From JBQTHD01 sp052390275 (GTDB taxonomy: Bacteria > Actinomycetota > Acidimicrobiia > Acidimicrobiales > AC-14), in NCBI GenBank assembly GCA_052390275.1, contig JBQTHD010000019.1:12666-76665 (forward strand): a stretch of DNA of 64,000 nucleotides, written 5' to 3'. The position numbers and the translations under genes are program-made. Each line of letters starts with the position of its first letter. The stretch's first letter is position 1. The notes beneath the pieces are model-generated. The model was not told where the DNA came from, made no database searches, and saw only the letters and a program-made list of their open reading frames with translations. Positions 21,805 through 30,102 of the stretch are shown piece by piece.

Positions 21805-23316
21805 CTATTCCGCCGGCGCACGGGAACCCCGGGCCTCGTGGTAGCGGCGCAGGGCCTCGTCCCTCTCGGTTCGATGATCGACCATAGGCTCGGGGTAGTC
21901 CCCGAACAAAGCACCTTGAGCGCGAGGTTGATGGACGTCCGGTCCGGGGATATGGCGCAGTTCAGGAACCCACCGTCGGACGTAGTCGCCGTCGGGGTCG
22001 AAGCTCAGTCCCTGCCTGGTCGGGTTGAACACCCGGAAATACGGAGCCGGGTCGGTCCCGGTCCCCGCCGTCCATTGCCAGCCGTGGCTGTTGGAGGCCA
22101 GGTCCCCGTCGACGAGGGTTTTCATGAAATGCCGGGCTCCCCATTGCCAGGGCAGGTGCAGGTCCTTGATCAAGAAACTGGCGGTTACCATCCGCACCCG
22201 GTTGTGCATCCATGCCTGGCCCGCCAATTGACGCATTCCGGCGTCCACCAGGGGGAACCCGGTGCGTCCCGCTTTCCAGACCTCTAGGCGTTCCCGGGCC
22301 GAAGCGCCGGTGTCCACTTTCATCTCCGCCAAAGCCGGGCTCCAGTTCGATCGGGCTGAATCCGGCTGGCGGTGGAGGATGTCGGCGTAGAACTCCCGCC
22401 AGCACAACTCACTGCGAAAGACCCCGGCCGAAGCCGACCGGTCCAGGCGCGCCAGCAACTGCCGGGGATGTATGCAGCCCCACCGCAGATGAGGCGACAG
22501 GCGGGAGGTCCCGGCCAGATCTGGTCTGTTGCGGTTGACGGCGTAGTCGCCGAGTCCGTCGTTCAAGAAACCAACCATCGCGACCAGGGCGGCCGCCTCC
22601 CCCGGAACCAGGGGTTCCTGGTCGGTCTGATCGCTCCCCTCCCCCGCCGCCTGTTCGTCGAAGCGCCGACTCCCGCTCCCGGATCCAGATCCTTCGGGAC
22701 CGACCTCGCTGCCAGAAGGGCCGGATGCTCCTGCGTCCGACACGGGCCCCACCAGGTTGCTCAGGACCTCGGCCGCCGGCGGCTGGGACCCGATCCATCG
22801 GACACCGGTCGGCGGGTCAATGGGAAGCGACCTGTCGGCCGCCTCCCAAGCTCGACGAAAGGCACCGAAAACTCGGTATCCACCATTGGGGCCCGGCAGT
22901 GACCCCGGCTCGACCACGTAGGGCGATCCCACCTCCACAAGTTCCCGGTGGTCCCGGCCCAGGGCCCGGGCCACCCGGCGGTCGCGGGCCTGGCCGTAGG
23001 GGCCGAAATCGGCGGCGATGAAAACCCGTCCCGCCCCCAGCCGAGCCGCCACCTGGGGCACCACTTCGTCGGGTTGACCCTGGGCCACGATCAATGAACC
23101 GCCCAGACCATTTCGCAGATCGGAGTCCAATGAGGCGAGGCACCCGAGGAGGAAGCGGCGTCGGGCCGGACCCGATGGTCCCCAAAGACGAGGATCTATG
23201 ACGAAGAGGGCGGCCAGTCGGCCAGATTCGGCCGCCTGGACCAGCGCTGGGTTGTCTGCCAATCGCAGGTCCCGGCGGAACCAGATCAGCGAGACCGGGG
23301 CCGAGATGCCGGTCAG
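21805..23316 (-). CDS. phrB: Deoxyribodipyrimidine photolyase, probable CTG start
   Basis: A cryptochrome/photolyase family enzyme of about 503 residues that repairs UV pyrimidine dimers with light. The N-terminal antenna domain opens VSLIWFRRDLRLADNPAL. The FAD domain carries RSELCWREFYADIL, GFPLVDAGMRQLA, MHNRVRMVTASFL and NSHGWQWTAGTGTDPAPYF. Homology starts only five residues after a CTG at 23316, which overlaps the upstream stop as CTGA; no ATG, GTG or TTG lies at a suitable place. A Gly/Ser/Glu-rich insert (about 170-200) separates the domains. It is coupled to the LURP-one-like gene upstream. Confidence 0.85.
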   Translation of the reverse strand: MTGISAPVSLIWFRRDLRLADNPALVQAAESGRLAALFVIDPRLWGPSGPARRRFLLGCLASLDSDLRNGLGGSLIVAQGQPDEVVPQVAARLGAGRVFIAADFGPYGQARDRRVARALGRDHRELVEVGSPYVVEPGSLPGPNGGYRVFGAFRRAWEAADRSLPIDPPTGVRWIGSQPPAAEVLSNLVGPVSDAGASGPSGSEVGPEGSGSGSGSRRFDEQAAGEGSDQTDQEPLVPGEAAALVAMVGFLNDGLGDYAVNRNRPDLAGTSRLSPHLRWGCIHPRQLLARLDRSASAGVFRSELCWREFYADILHRQPDSARSNWSPALAEMKVDTGASARERLEVWKAGRTGFPLVDAGMRQLAGQAWMHNRVRMVTASFLIKDLHLPWQWGARHFMKTLVDGDLASNSHGWQWTAGTGTDPAPYFRVFNPTRQGLSFDPDGDYVRRWVPELRHIPGPDVHQPRAQGALFGDYPEPMVDHRTERDEALRRYHEARGSRAPAE

Positions 23317-24140
23317 CCGAAGCCCCGCTGGTCCTGCTTCAGGGCGGTATCCACGCTGACCGCAGCGGCCACCACCAGGCTTAGAAGGGGATCGGACAGG
23401 GGCCTGGTCATGGTCACCACGTAGTTGTCGGCGGTGGTGAACAGCGTCTTGGCCACGCCCTCCCAGGTCTTGGTTATCCGGGCCACCACCGCGCCGGCCT
23501 CGTCGGTGATGTTGAAGTTCCACGCCCGCCAGTTCTCGGCGTTGATGGCCCCTATCCGGGAATCGCCGACGTGGAGGCCGAAGTGGATCTTGCCCACCAT
23601 GTTCTCCTGGCGGATCTGGCCGACCTCGGTGCCGGTGCCATCGGTGACGATGATCCGGGACTTGAACACCTTGGCCGGGCGCGTCAGGACCAGTACCGGC
23701 GTCCCGGTGGCATCGACCACCTGAAGCGTGTGGGTGAAGAACTGGTCGTAGGAGCCCAGCAGGCGCAGAGCCTTCTTGAGCATGTTCTGGCCCACTTGGC
23801 GCACCGCGCCGATCTGACGGCCGTTGCGGTCGTAGATGGCGTATTCATTGCTGACCTCGATGAGCTTGGCCTTTTGGTTCACCACCAGGACCGGCTCGGT
23901 GAACAGGGTCCCTCCCCCGGCAGCAATGGCCTGGTCCACCCCCGCCCGTTCCACGTCCCGGCGGATCTTGTCCCCCGAGCGGGCCACCGTCGGCACGCGT
24001 TCCCCGATCACCGCATCGGTTCCCTGGCGGCCGTGCGAGGAGACGTGCTCGGTCCAGGAGGCGCCGTCGAAGTACCGAAGCTCATGGCGGCCGCCGGGAT
24101 CGGGGTACCAGCCCGAGGGCGTGGACGAAGCTCCGGTCAA
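23313..24140 (-). CDS. DUF2510 plus LURP-one/scramblase-like protein
   Basis: A 275-residue protein. Near the N-terminus it has a DUF2510 module (GWYPDPGGRHELRYFDG, ASWTEHV). From about residue 75 to the end it shows the repeating beta pattern of the LURP-one/phospholipid-scramblase-like fold: VNQKAKLIEVSNEYAIYDRN, LTRPAKVFKSRIIVTDGTG, WNFNITDEAGAVVARI. The function is unknown; lipid-binding is suggested by the fold only. I chose TTG 24140, preceded by GGTAGG, because the family-like sequence begins 6 residues later. The stop overlaps the CTG of the photolyase gene. Confidence 0.8.
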   Translation of the reverse strand: MTGASSTPSGWYPDPGGRHELRYFDGASWTEHVSSHGRQGTDAVIGERVPTVARSGDKIRRDVERAGVDQAIAAGGGTLFTEPVLVVNQKAKLIEVSNEYAIYDRNGRQIGAVRQVGQNMLKKALRLLGSYDQFFTHTLQVVDATGTPVLVLTRPAKVFKSRIIVTDGTGTEVGQIRQENMVGKIHFGLHVGDSRIGAINAENWRAWNFNITDEAGAVVARITKTWEGVAKTLFTTADNYVVTMTRPLSDPLLSLVVAAAVSVDTALKQDQRGFG

Positions 24141-24230
24141 GTCCGAAAACCTACCGCCCGATTCCGATTCCCGTTGCCGGCCCAACGGACATCCATCTGG
24201 AGGTCCCGATGCAGGGGCGATACTTGGACG

Positions 24231-24530
24231 GTGGCAGCCCATCGTCGCCGACGGGCCCGACCGTGGGCCGGCGACGACCCCCGTCCGGGCGGAGCCTCGC
24301 GCTGGTGGGAGGCCCGCCAGGAGACCCACGACGACGTAGAAGGGGTGACCATCCGGCGTATCCAGCCGGCCCAGGCCCGCAAGGTTTACCGCTGCCCTGG
24401 ATGCGCTCAGGAAATCGCTGTCGGGATGGGACACCTGGTCGTGGTGCCCGATCACGACGTCGACAGCCGCCGGCACTGGCACCAGTCCTGCTGGGAGAAC
24501 CGCCATCGACGTCATCCTCCTCGCCGATGA
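24231..24530 (+). CDS. Small actinobacterial zinc-ribbon-like protein
   Basis: A 99-residue basic protein. The conserved part reads KVYRCPGCAQEIAVGMGHLVVVP, then RRHWHQSCWENR, with Cys and His placed like a degenerate zinc ribbon (CPGC...HWHxxCW). This short protein occurs widely in actinobacteria, often labelled ATP/GTP-binding without evidence. The upstream Arg-rich stretch (AHRRRRARPWAGDDPRPGG) also looks coding. I chose GTG 24231; GTG 24345 would give a shorter form. It is divergent from the LURP-one gene. Confidence 0.7.
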   Translation: MAAHRRRRARPWAGDDPRPGGASRWWEARQETHDDVEGVTIRRIQPAQARKVYRCPGCAQEIAVGMGHLVVVPDHDVDSRRHWHQSCWENRHRRHPPRR

Positions 24531-24552
24531 TCGTCCGAGTCGGACGAGGTTC

Positions 24553-25809
24553 ATGGGCGGACGTGGCCGTGCTCAGCCCGTGACGGTGAGCATCGGCCTG
24601 CCTGGTGAGATCCGGGCCCGCTACCGCTTCGCTCCGGCCGCCCTCGCCGATCAACTGGCGGAACAGGTCTGCACCGCCATGCCCGGCGGGCCGGCCTGGG
24701 CCCGAGGCCGAGTCGTTTCCGTCACCCCGGCCGAGGCCAGTCACCTGCACCCCTGGCAGGCCGGAGCGGAGGCAGCAGGTTCGCAGGCGGTGGAGGCGGA
24801 GGCAGCGGCTTCGCAGGGGGCAGGGGCGGAGGATGTTGCCACTGTCGAGATCGTCGTTCCGTCTGCCCTTTACGGCCGAAACCTGACCACGTTGGCCGCC
24901 GCTCTGGTTGCCGGCGAGGCCCACGAACGGAGCGACTTCACCTGGTGCCGACTCGTCAACCTGGCGCTGCCCCCCTCCTGGCTCCCCGGGCCCCGCTTGG
25001 GACCGACGGCGGGCGACCAGGTCGGGGTCATCGTCAAACCCAGCCTGGGTCTGAGCCCCGCCCAGGTGGCAGACGTGGTGGCGGCGGCCGTATCCGGCGG
25101 GGCCCGCTGGATCAAGGAGGACGAACTGCTGGGCGACCCGGACTACTGCCCGCTGCGGGTCCGCCTGTCCCGGGTCGTTCCCCACCTGGTTCCGGGCACC
25201 CGATACTTCGCGAACGTGAGCGGTAGCGCTGAGGGACTGATGGAACGGGCCCGGGCTGCTGTTGGAACCGGGGCCACCGGGTTGATGGTCAATGCCGCCC
25301 AGGGTTGCGACAGCGTCCGAGCGCTGGCCGCCGCCCGCCTTGGGGTCCCCATCCTGGCCCATCGGGCCGGGGCCGGCCTGTGGTGTCGGGGCCGGCGGTA
25401 CGGGGCTTCTCCTTCAGTTCTGGCCGGCCTCCTCCGCCTGGCCGGGGCCGACGCTGTGATCGTCGGGGCCTTCGGCGGCAAGTTGTTCGACACTTCAGAC
25501 GAAGTCCGCGCCGCGGTGGATGCGCTGCGGTCCCCACTCGACGGCGTTGCCGCCTCGGCCCCGGTCCTCGGTGGCGGTCTGGGTCCAAGCGACGTGGCTG
25601 GCCAGGTGGCCCAGGCCGGGCCTGGCGGTCTGGTTGTACTCCTCGGGTCTCGGGCCTACTCACACCGTCTGGGACTGGAGGCCGCGGTGGCCGAAGCCGT
25701 CGCCAGCATGACGCCCCAACCCGACACCTTGTCGACCATCGACCAAACGGAGACCGGCAGTGACATGGGGATCGAAGACGGCGGGTGGCATGACCGTGAG
25801 CCGGCATGA
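24553..25809 (+). CDS. RuBisCO-like protein (form IV family), methionine salvage context
   Basis: A 418-residue RuBisCO large-chain homologue. Loop residues of the barrel are recognisable: K162 in GVIVKPSLGLSPAQVADVV, K188-x-D190-E191 in ARWIKEDELL (the carbamylated Lys and metal ligands), H270-R271 in ILAHRAGAG, K310 in GAFGGKLFD, and a Gly-rich phosphate loop APVLGGGLGPSD near 337. The second active-site His of HRAMH is missing, so true carboxylase activity is unlikely. mtnA follows directly. In other bacteria RuBisCO-like proteins enolise or isomerise methylthioribulose phosphate. The N-domain holds an Ala/Glu-rich insert (72-93). The gene ends inside a 16-bp repeat array. Confidence 0.85.
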   Translation: MGGRGRAQPVTVSIGLPGEIRARYRFAPAALADQLAEQVCTAMPGGPAWARGRVVSVTPAEASHLHPWQAGAEAAGSQAVEAEAAASQGAGAEDVATVEIVVPSALYGRNLTTLAAALVAGEAHERSDFTWCRLVNLALPPSWLPGPRLGPTAGDQVGVIVKPSLGLSPAQVADVVAAAVSGGARWIKEDELLGDPDYCPLRVRLSRVVPHLVPGTRYFANVSGSAEGLMERARAAVGTGATGLMVNAAQGCDSVRALAAARLGVPILAHRAGAGLWCRGRRYGASPSVLAGLLRLAGADAVIVGAFGGKLFDTSDEVRAAVDALRSPLDGVAASAPVLGGGLGPSDVAGQVAQAGPGGLVVLLGSRAYSHRLGLEAAVAEAVASMTPQPDTLSTIDQTETGSDMGIEDGGWHDREPA

Positions 25810-25866
25810 CCGTGAGCCGGCATGACCGTGAGCAGGCATGACCGTGAGCAGGCATGACCGTGAGCA
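25787..25866. repeat. 16-bp tandem repeat bearing start codons, five copies
   Basis: Five units of GGCATGACCGTGAGCC/A start at 25787, 25803, 25819, 25835 and 25851. Each carries an ATG and a purine-rich stretch, and because 16 is not a multiple of three each ATG is in a new frame. The RuBisCO-like gene stops inside copy two (TGA 25807-25809); copy four's ATG (25838) is in frame with mtnA. A change in copy number would alter the stop-start spacing and frame. Confidence 0.95.
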
Positions 25867-25870
25867 GGCA

Positions 25871-26929
25871 ATGACAGAGTCCGTCCCGCCTGATCCGATT
25901 CCTCCCACCATCGCCTGGGCCGGAGACCGAATCCGGATCATCGACCAGCGCAGACTCCCGGGGGAACTGGTTTTCCTGGAGGTCCACAGCGTTGAGGAGT
26001 TGTGTCACGCCATCGTGGACCTGGCCATAAGGGGGGCGCCCGCCCTGGGGGCGGCCGGGGCCATGGGGGTGGCCCTGGGTGCTGTCACCGGCGCGGACCT
26101 GGCCGAATCGGGCGAGCGGATCCGGGCAACCCGACCCACGGCTGTGAACCTGGCCTGGGGGGTGGCCCGGGCCCTCCAATCAACTGACCCGGTGGCCACC
26201 GCGGTGGCCCTGGCCGAGGCCGACGTCGCCGCCAACCGCCGGCTGGGAGCCTTCGGAGCCGCGCTGCTGGGCCCGCAGTCGCGGATCTACACCCATTGCA
26301 ATGCCGGGGCTCTGGCCTGTGTGGGCTACGGGACCGCCCTGGGCGTGATTCGATCCGCCCAGGAGGCCGGTTTGGCGCCGCGCGTATGGGTGGGCGAGAC
26401 GCGACCTGTCCTCCAGGGGGCACGCCTGACGGCATGGGAACTTGGACGCCTGGGAATCCCGTCAACGTTGGTCGCTGACGTCATGGCCGGATCTCTGATG
26501 GCTGCCGGTGAGGTGGACGCGGTGGTCGTGGGGGCTGACCGGATCGCGGCCAACGCCGACGTCGCAAACAAGATCGGTACCTACGGGTTGGCCGTGCTGG
26601 CCCATCATCATCAGGTGCCCTTCTACGTGGCAGCACCGCTGGCCACGGTGGATCCTTCCTGTGCCGCAGGCCGTGACATTCCCATCGAGCGCCGATCGGA
26701 GGATGAAGTGACCCGGATTGGGGGCCATCTCATCGCGCCGCCGGGGATGGACACCGACAACAGGGCCTTCGACGTGACGCCGGCTTCCCTGGTGACTGCC
26801 ATCATCACAGAAGCCGGCGTGGTCGATGCGCCGATGGCCTCGGGTTTGGCGGCCCTACTTCGTCAATCTAAAGCGACGTCCGACCAGGGGACCACGTCGA
26901 CCGCGCAGCCGAACCTATCGTCAACCTGA
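25871..26929 (+). CDS. mtnA: Methylthioribose-1-phosphate isomerase
   Basis: A 352-residue enzyme of the MtnA (eIF2B-like) family that turns 5-methylthioribose 1-phosphate into methylthioribulose 1-phosphate in methionine salvage. The catalytic Cys is in YTHCNAGALA and the Asp in VGADRIAANADVANKIGTY; RIIDQRRLPGELVFLEV near the start and DNRAFDVTPASLVTAI near the end are also typical. I prefer ATG 25871, with GAGCAGG 2-8 nt upstream; ATG 25838 in the repeat array would add 11 residues (MTVSRHDREQA). It is paired with the RuBisCO-like protein. Its stop overlaps the convergent gcvPB by 9 bp. Confidence 0.95.
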   Translation: MTESVPPDPIPPTIAWAGDRIRIIDQRRLPGELVFLEVHSVEELCHAIVDLAIRGAPALGAAGAMGVALGAVTGADLAESGERIRATRPTAVNLAWGVARALQSTDPVATAVALAEADVAANRRLGAFGAALLGPQSRIYTHCNAGALACVGYGTALGVIRSAQEAGLAPRVWVGETRPVLQGARLTAWELGRLGIPSTLVADVMAGSLMAAGEVDAVVVGADRIAANADVANKIGTYGLAVLAHHHQVPFYVAAPLATVDPSCAAGRDIPIERRSEDEVTRIGGHLIAPPGMDTDNRAFDVTPASLVTAIITEAGVVDAPMASGLAALLRQSKATSDQGTTSTAQPNLSST

Positions 26930-28600
26930 CGCAACGTCCCAGATCGGGATCAATCGCCGAGCGGCGGTCGTCTCGTCAACTCGGGTTACCGGGGTGTTGA
27001 AGGGTGCCACAGGACCAGGGAGTCCTGACCGGATCGCCACGGCCGGTTCCGCAGATTCGGGATCGAAGTCCCAACACCGCTGGACCGCCCGCTCCAGTGC
27101 CTGGGCCAGGGCCTCCAGGGTCTGGGGACTCTCGGTCTCGGTTGGCTCGATCATCAGCGCCTCGGGTACCACCAGGGGAAAGTTGACGGTGGGAGCGTGG
27201 AATCCCTCGTCGAGGAGGTGCTTGGCAACGTCGATTGCCCGCAGGCCGTTGTGGCGCCTGAGGCTCTCCATCGTCAGAACGAACTCGTGCATGCAGGCCC
27301 GGTCGTGAACCACCTCGAAGCTGTTGCGCAGGCGCCAACGCAGCCAGTTGGCGTTCAACACCGAAACCTGCGCCACCTGCCGCAGGCCGTCGCCACCCAG
27401 GGCCTCGATGTAGGCCCAAGCGCGGACCAGGGCCAGGGCGTTCCCATGCCAGGAATGCACCGGACCTATGGAACGCGCCGGCCATTCCCAGTGGTAGCCG
27501 CCCACCGCGTCGCCTACCGATCCGTGGCCCGAAGCCCCATTACCTGAACGGACAGGGCGGGGACCGGGAAGGTAGGGCGCCAACCTCTCGGTGACCGCGA
27601 CCGGCCCCGCACCGGGCCCTCCGCCCCCATGGGGAACGGCGAAGGTCTTGTGCAGGTTCGAGTGGACGATGTCGAAGCCCATGTCCCCCGGCCGGGTCAC
27701 TCCAAGGATGGCGTTGAGGTTGGCCCCGTCGTAATAGAGCAGCCCGCCGGCCCGGTGAACGGCGGCGGATATGGCCAGGATCGACTCCTCGAACAGCCCC
27801 AGTGTGTTGGGGTTGGTCAACATGATCCCCGCCACGTCGTCGTCGAGCCGGGCCTCGAGGGCGTCGAGGTCCACGCAGCCGCCCGCATCGGAGGGAACCT
27901 GCGTCACCTGGTAGCCGCCCAGGACCACGGAGGCGGGATTGGTGCCATGGGCGGAGTCAGGGATCAGCACCCGGCGGCGCCGGTGGCCCTCGCCCTGATC
28001 GGCGTGCCAAGCCCTCATCATCAACAGACCCGTCAGTTCCCCAGCCGCCCCGGCCGGCGGGGCCAGGGTGGCGGCGTACATGCCCGTGACCGTGCATATC
28101 GCCCGCTCCAACTCATCCATCAACGCCATCCACCCTTGGGTGAGGCGGGCCGGCGCCGCCGGGTGCACCCCGGTGAATCCAACGAGGCCAGCGGCCTGAT
28201 CGGCCAACTTCGGGTTGTACTTCATCGTGCACGAACCCAGCGGATAGGCCCCCAGATCGACCGAGTACTGCCGGTGGGCCAGCCGGGTGAAGTGGGCCAC
28301 CAGGTCCCGTTCGGACAACTCCACCAGATCCACGGGCTGCGCCCGCAGCAGCCGGCCTGGGATACCCCATTCATCACCGTCGGGGAGAGACTCCAGCCCG
28401 GTCCGACGAAACGAGGCGCTGCGCCGGCCTGGGGAAGAAAGCTCGAAGATGGTCGGCTCGGCCTCCCGACCCATCATGGGAACACTGGAGGCCCGCCCCC
28501 CCGGTGCCGGCCGAATCGCCGGTGGTGGCGGTGGGGCCGGTGCTGGCGGCAATGCCGGCCCCGGCCCCGGCCCCGGCCCCGGCCCCGGCCCCGGGATCAT
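26921..28600 (-). CDS. gcvPB: Glycine dehydrogenase (decarboxylating) subunit 2
   Basis: The C-terminal half of the P-protein as a separate 559-residue chain. PLP attaches to the Lys in IVHSNLHKTFAVPHGGGG; SVDLGAYPLGSCTMKYNP, PDSAHGTNPASVVLGGY and LTNPNTLGLFEESI are family blocks. With GcvPA it decarboxylates glycine and hands the aminomethyl group to GcvH. The start ATG 28600 overlaps the gcvPA stop (ATGA). The first 28 residues are a Pro/Gly repeat (GPGPGPG) created by a GGCCCC hexamer array; the usual N-terminus would be near MMGREAEPTIFELSSPGR. Confidence 0.95.
   Translation of the reverse strand: MIPGPGPGPGPGPGPALPPAPAPPPPPAIRPAPGGRASSVPMMGREAEPTIFELSSPGRRSASFRRTGLESLPDGDEWGIPGRLLRAQPVDLVELSERDLVAHFTRLAHRQYSVDLGAYPLGSCTMKYNPKLADQAAGLVGFTGVHPAAPARLTQGWMALMDELERAICTVTGMYAATLAPPAGAAGELTGLLMMRAWHADQGEGHRRRRVLIPDSAHGTNPASVVLGGYQVTQVPSDAGGCVDLDALEARLDDDVAGIMLTNPNTLGLFEESILAISAAVHRAGGLLYYDGANLNAILGVTRPGDMGFDIVHSNLHKTFAVPHGGGGPGAGPVAVTERLAPYLPGPRPVRSGNGASGHGSVGDAVGGYHWEWPARSIGPVHSWHGNALALVRAWAYIEALGGDGLRQVAQVSVLNANWLRWRLRNSFEVVHDRACMHEFVLTMESLRRHNGLRAIDVAKHLLDEGFHAPTVNFPLVVPEALMIEPTETESPQTLEALAQALERAVQRCWDFDPESAEPAVAIRSGLPGPVAPFNTPVTRVDETTAARRLIPIWDVASG
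28557..28594. repeat. Hexanucleotide repeat GGCCCC at the gcvPB 5' end
   Basis: Six to seven copies of GGCCCC in a row encode the alternating Gly-Pro N-terminus of GcvPB, right after the start codon. Confidence 0.9.
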
Positions 28601-30102
28601 CGCAACACCCGGCCCATGGCCTCGACCAGGCCATCGATCTCGGCCCGGGTGCGCTTCTCGGTGACGGAGATCAACAGCGCCTCCTCGTCCTCCCAGTCGG
28701 CCCGATGGCCACGGCCACCGGGGCTCCCCGCCGCAGGCGAAAGTGGACCGCCGGGCCAGGCCGGCCCGACCAGGAAGCCCTCTTCAGCCAAACGGCCGAC
28801 CACCTCGGCGCTGCGGCCGGGCACCCGCAGGGCGAACTCCCTGAACACCGCGGCGCTCGCGAGCGGCTCGACGCCGTCGATGGCCAGCAGGCGACTACGG
28901 GCGTAGTGCGCACCCCGGGCACAGGCTCTGGCCAGCTCCGCCAGACCTTCGGTACCCAGCCAGGCCAGATGGACGGTGAAGGCCACCGCCATCAGGGTCT
29001 GGTTGGTACAGACGTTGGACGAGGCTTTCTCCCGGCGGATGTCCTGCTCCCGGGTCCGCAGAGTGCTGACGTAGGCCCGCCTCCCGGCCGCGTCCACCGT
29101 CTGGCCCACCAGTCGCCCCGGGAGCCGACGAACGTGCTCCGACCGGCAGGCGAACAGACCAAGGTACGGCCCACCCATGCCGAGCGGCATTCCGAACGGC
29201 TGGCCCTCCCCCACCACCACGTCGGCCCCCAACTCCCCCGGGGTGGGCAGCAGACCCGCTGCCACCGGATCGAAGACCACTATTAGCAGGGCGCCCCGCT
29301 CCTTCGCCACTGCCGCCGCATCGGCCACTTCCTCGATGCAACCGAGGAAATTCGGGTATGCCAGGACTACCGCAGCTGGCGGGCGAGCCACCCCCACGGC
29401 TTCGTCCCCGGCTGCGGTACCTACCGGCGGGCCGGCACCGGTCTCGCCAGCACCGGTCTCGCCAGCACCGGTCTCGCCAGCACCGACGGCCGACGATCCG
29501 AACGCTCTTCCCACCCCGTCCCAGTCGGTCAGTCCGTCAACCAGGCCGACCGGCACGATCTGGTGCCCGGTCCCTGCGGCAAAGGTGGCCAGGACCTGCC
29601 GATATCGGGGGGCGACCCCGTCGGATACCCAGATCTGGTCTCGGCCGGTGGCGGCGGCCAGGTTGACCGCCTCCACCAGGGCCGTGGCCCCGTCGTAGAG
29701 CGAGGCGTTGGCCACGTCCATCCCCGTGAGGCGACAGAGAAGACTCTGGAACTCGAAAAGGGCCTGAAGGACCCCCTGGGAGACCTCGGCCTGGTAGGGC
29801 GTGTAGGCGGTGACGAACTCGGAACGACCGGCGAGAGCGGCCACCACCGCTGGGATGTCATGGTCGTAGGCCCCGCCACCGGCGAAGCAGACCAGGTCGG
29901 ACCCGACGGGACGGTTGGCGCCAGCCAGTTCCCGGGCTCGGTCGACAACGTCGGCCTCGGAGCGCCCGACGGCCAGGTCGAGGTCCCCCTCGAGCAACAG
30001 GTCGGCGGGAAGGTGGCCGAACAAATCGTCGATGAACGCATGACCCAGATCGTCGAGCATGGCCTTCACCTCCCCTGCAGTGTGGGGAACGAAGGAAGTC
30101 AC
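28597..30102 (-). CDS. gcvPA: Glycine dehydrogenase (decarboxylating) subunit 1
   Basis: The N-terminal half of the P-protein, 501 residues, catalytically supportive and required for the split enzyme. SFVPHTAGEVKAMLDDLG at the start, TAYTPYQAEVSQGVLQALFE, SLYDGATALVEAVNLA and EKASSNVCTNQTLMA are typical blocks. The gene starts at GTG 30102, overlapping the gcvT stop (GTGA), and ends overlapping gcvPB (ATGA), so the three genes form one operon. A 15-bp array inserts three GAGET repeats near residue 210-225, at the surface loop before PPAAVVLAYPNFLG. Confidence 0.95.
   Translation of the reverse strand: MTSFVPHTAGEVKAMLDDLGHAFIDDLFGHLPADLLLEGDLDLAVGRSEADVVDRARELAGANRPVGSDLVCFAGGGAYDHDIPAVVAALAGRSEFVTAYTPYQAEVSQGVLQALFEFQSLLCRLTGMDVANASLYDGATALVEAVNLAAATGRDQIWVSDGVAPRYRQVLATFAAGTGHQIVPVGLVDGLTDWDGVGRAFGSSAVGAGETGAGETGAGETGAGPPVGTAAGDEAVGVARPPAAVVLAYPNFLGCIEEVADAAAVAKERGALLIVVFDPVAAGLLPTPGELGADVVVGEGQPFGMPLGMGGPYLGLFACRSEHVRRLPGRLVGQTVDAAGRRAYVSTLRTREQDIRREKASSNVCTNQTLMAVAFTVHLAWLGTEGLAELARACARGAHYARSRLLAIDGVEPLASAAVFREFALRVPGRSAEVVGRLAEEGFLVGPAWPGGPLSPAAGSPGGRGHRADWEDEEALLISVTEKRTRAEIDGLVEAMGRVLR
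29435..29479. repeat. 15-bp tandem repeat inside gcvPA
   Basis: Three exact copies of GCACCGGTCTCGCCA at 29435, 29450 and 29465, in frame, encoding GAGET repeats in a loop of an otherwise conserved enzyme. Confidence 0.93.

Noticed and set aside
25787..25866. CRISPR array
   Set aside because: The 16-bp repeats are directly adjacent without spacers, and no cas genes are present; it is a minisatellite.
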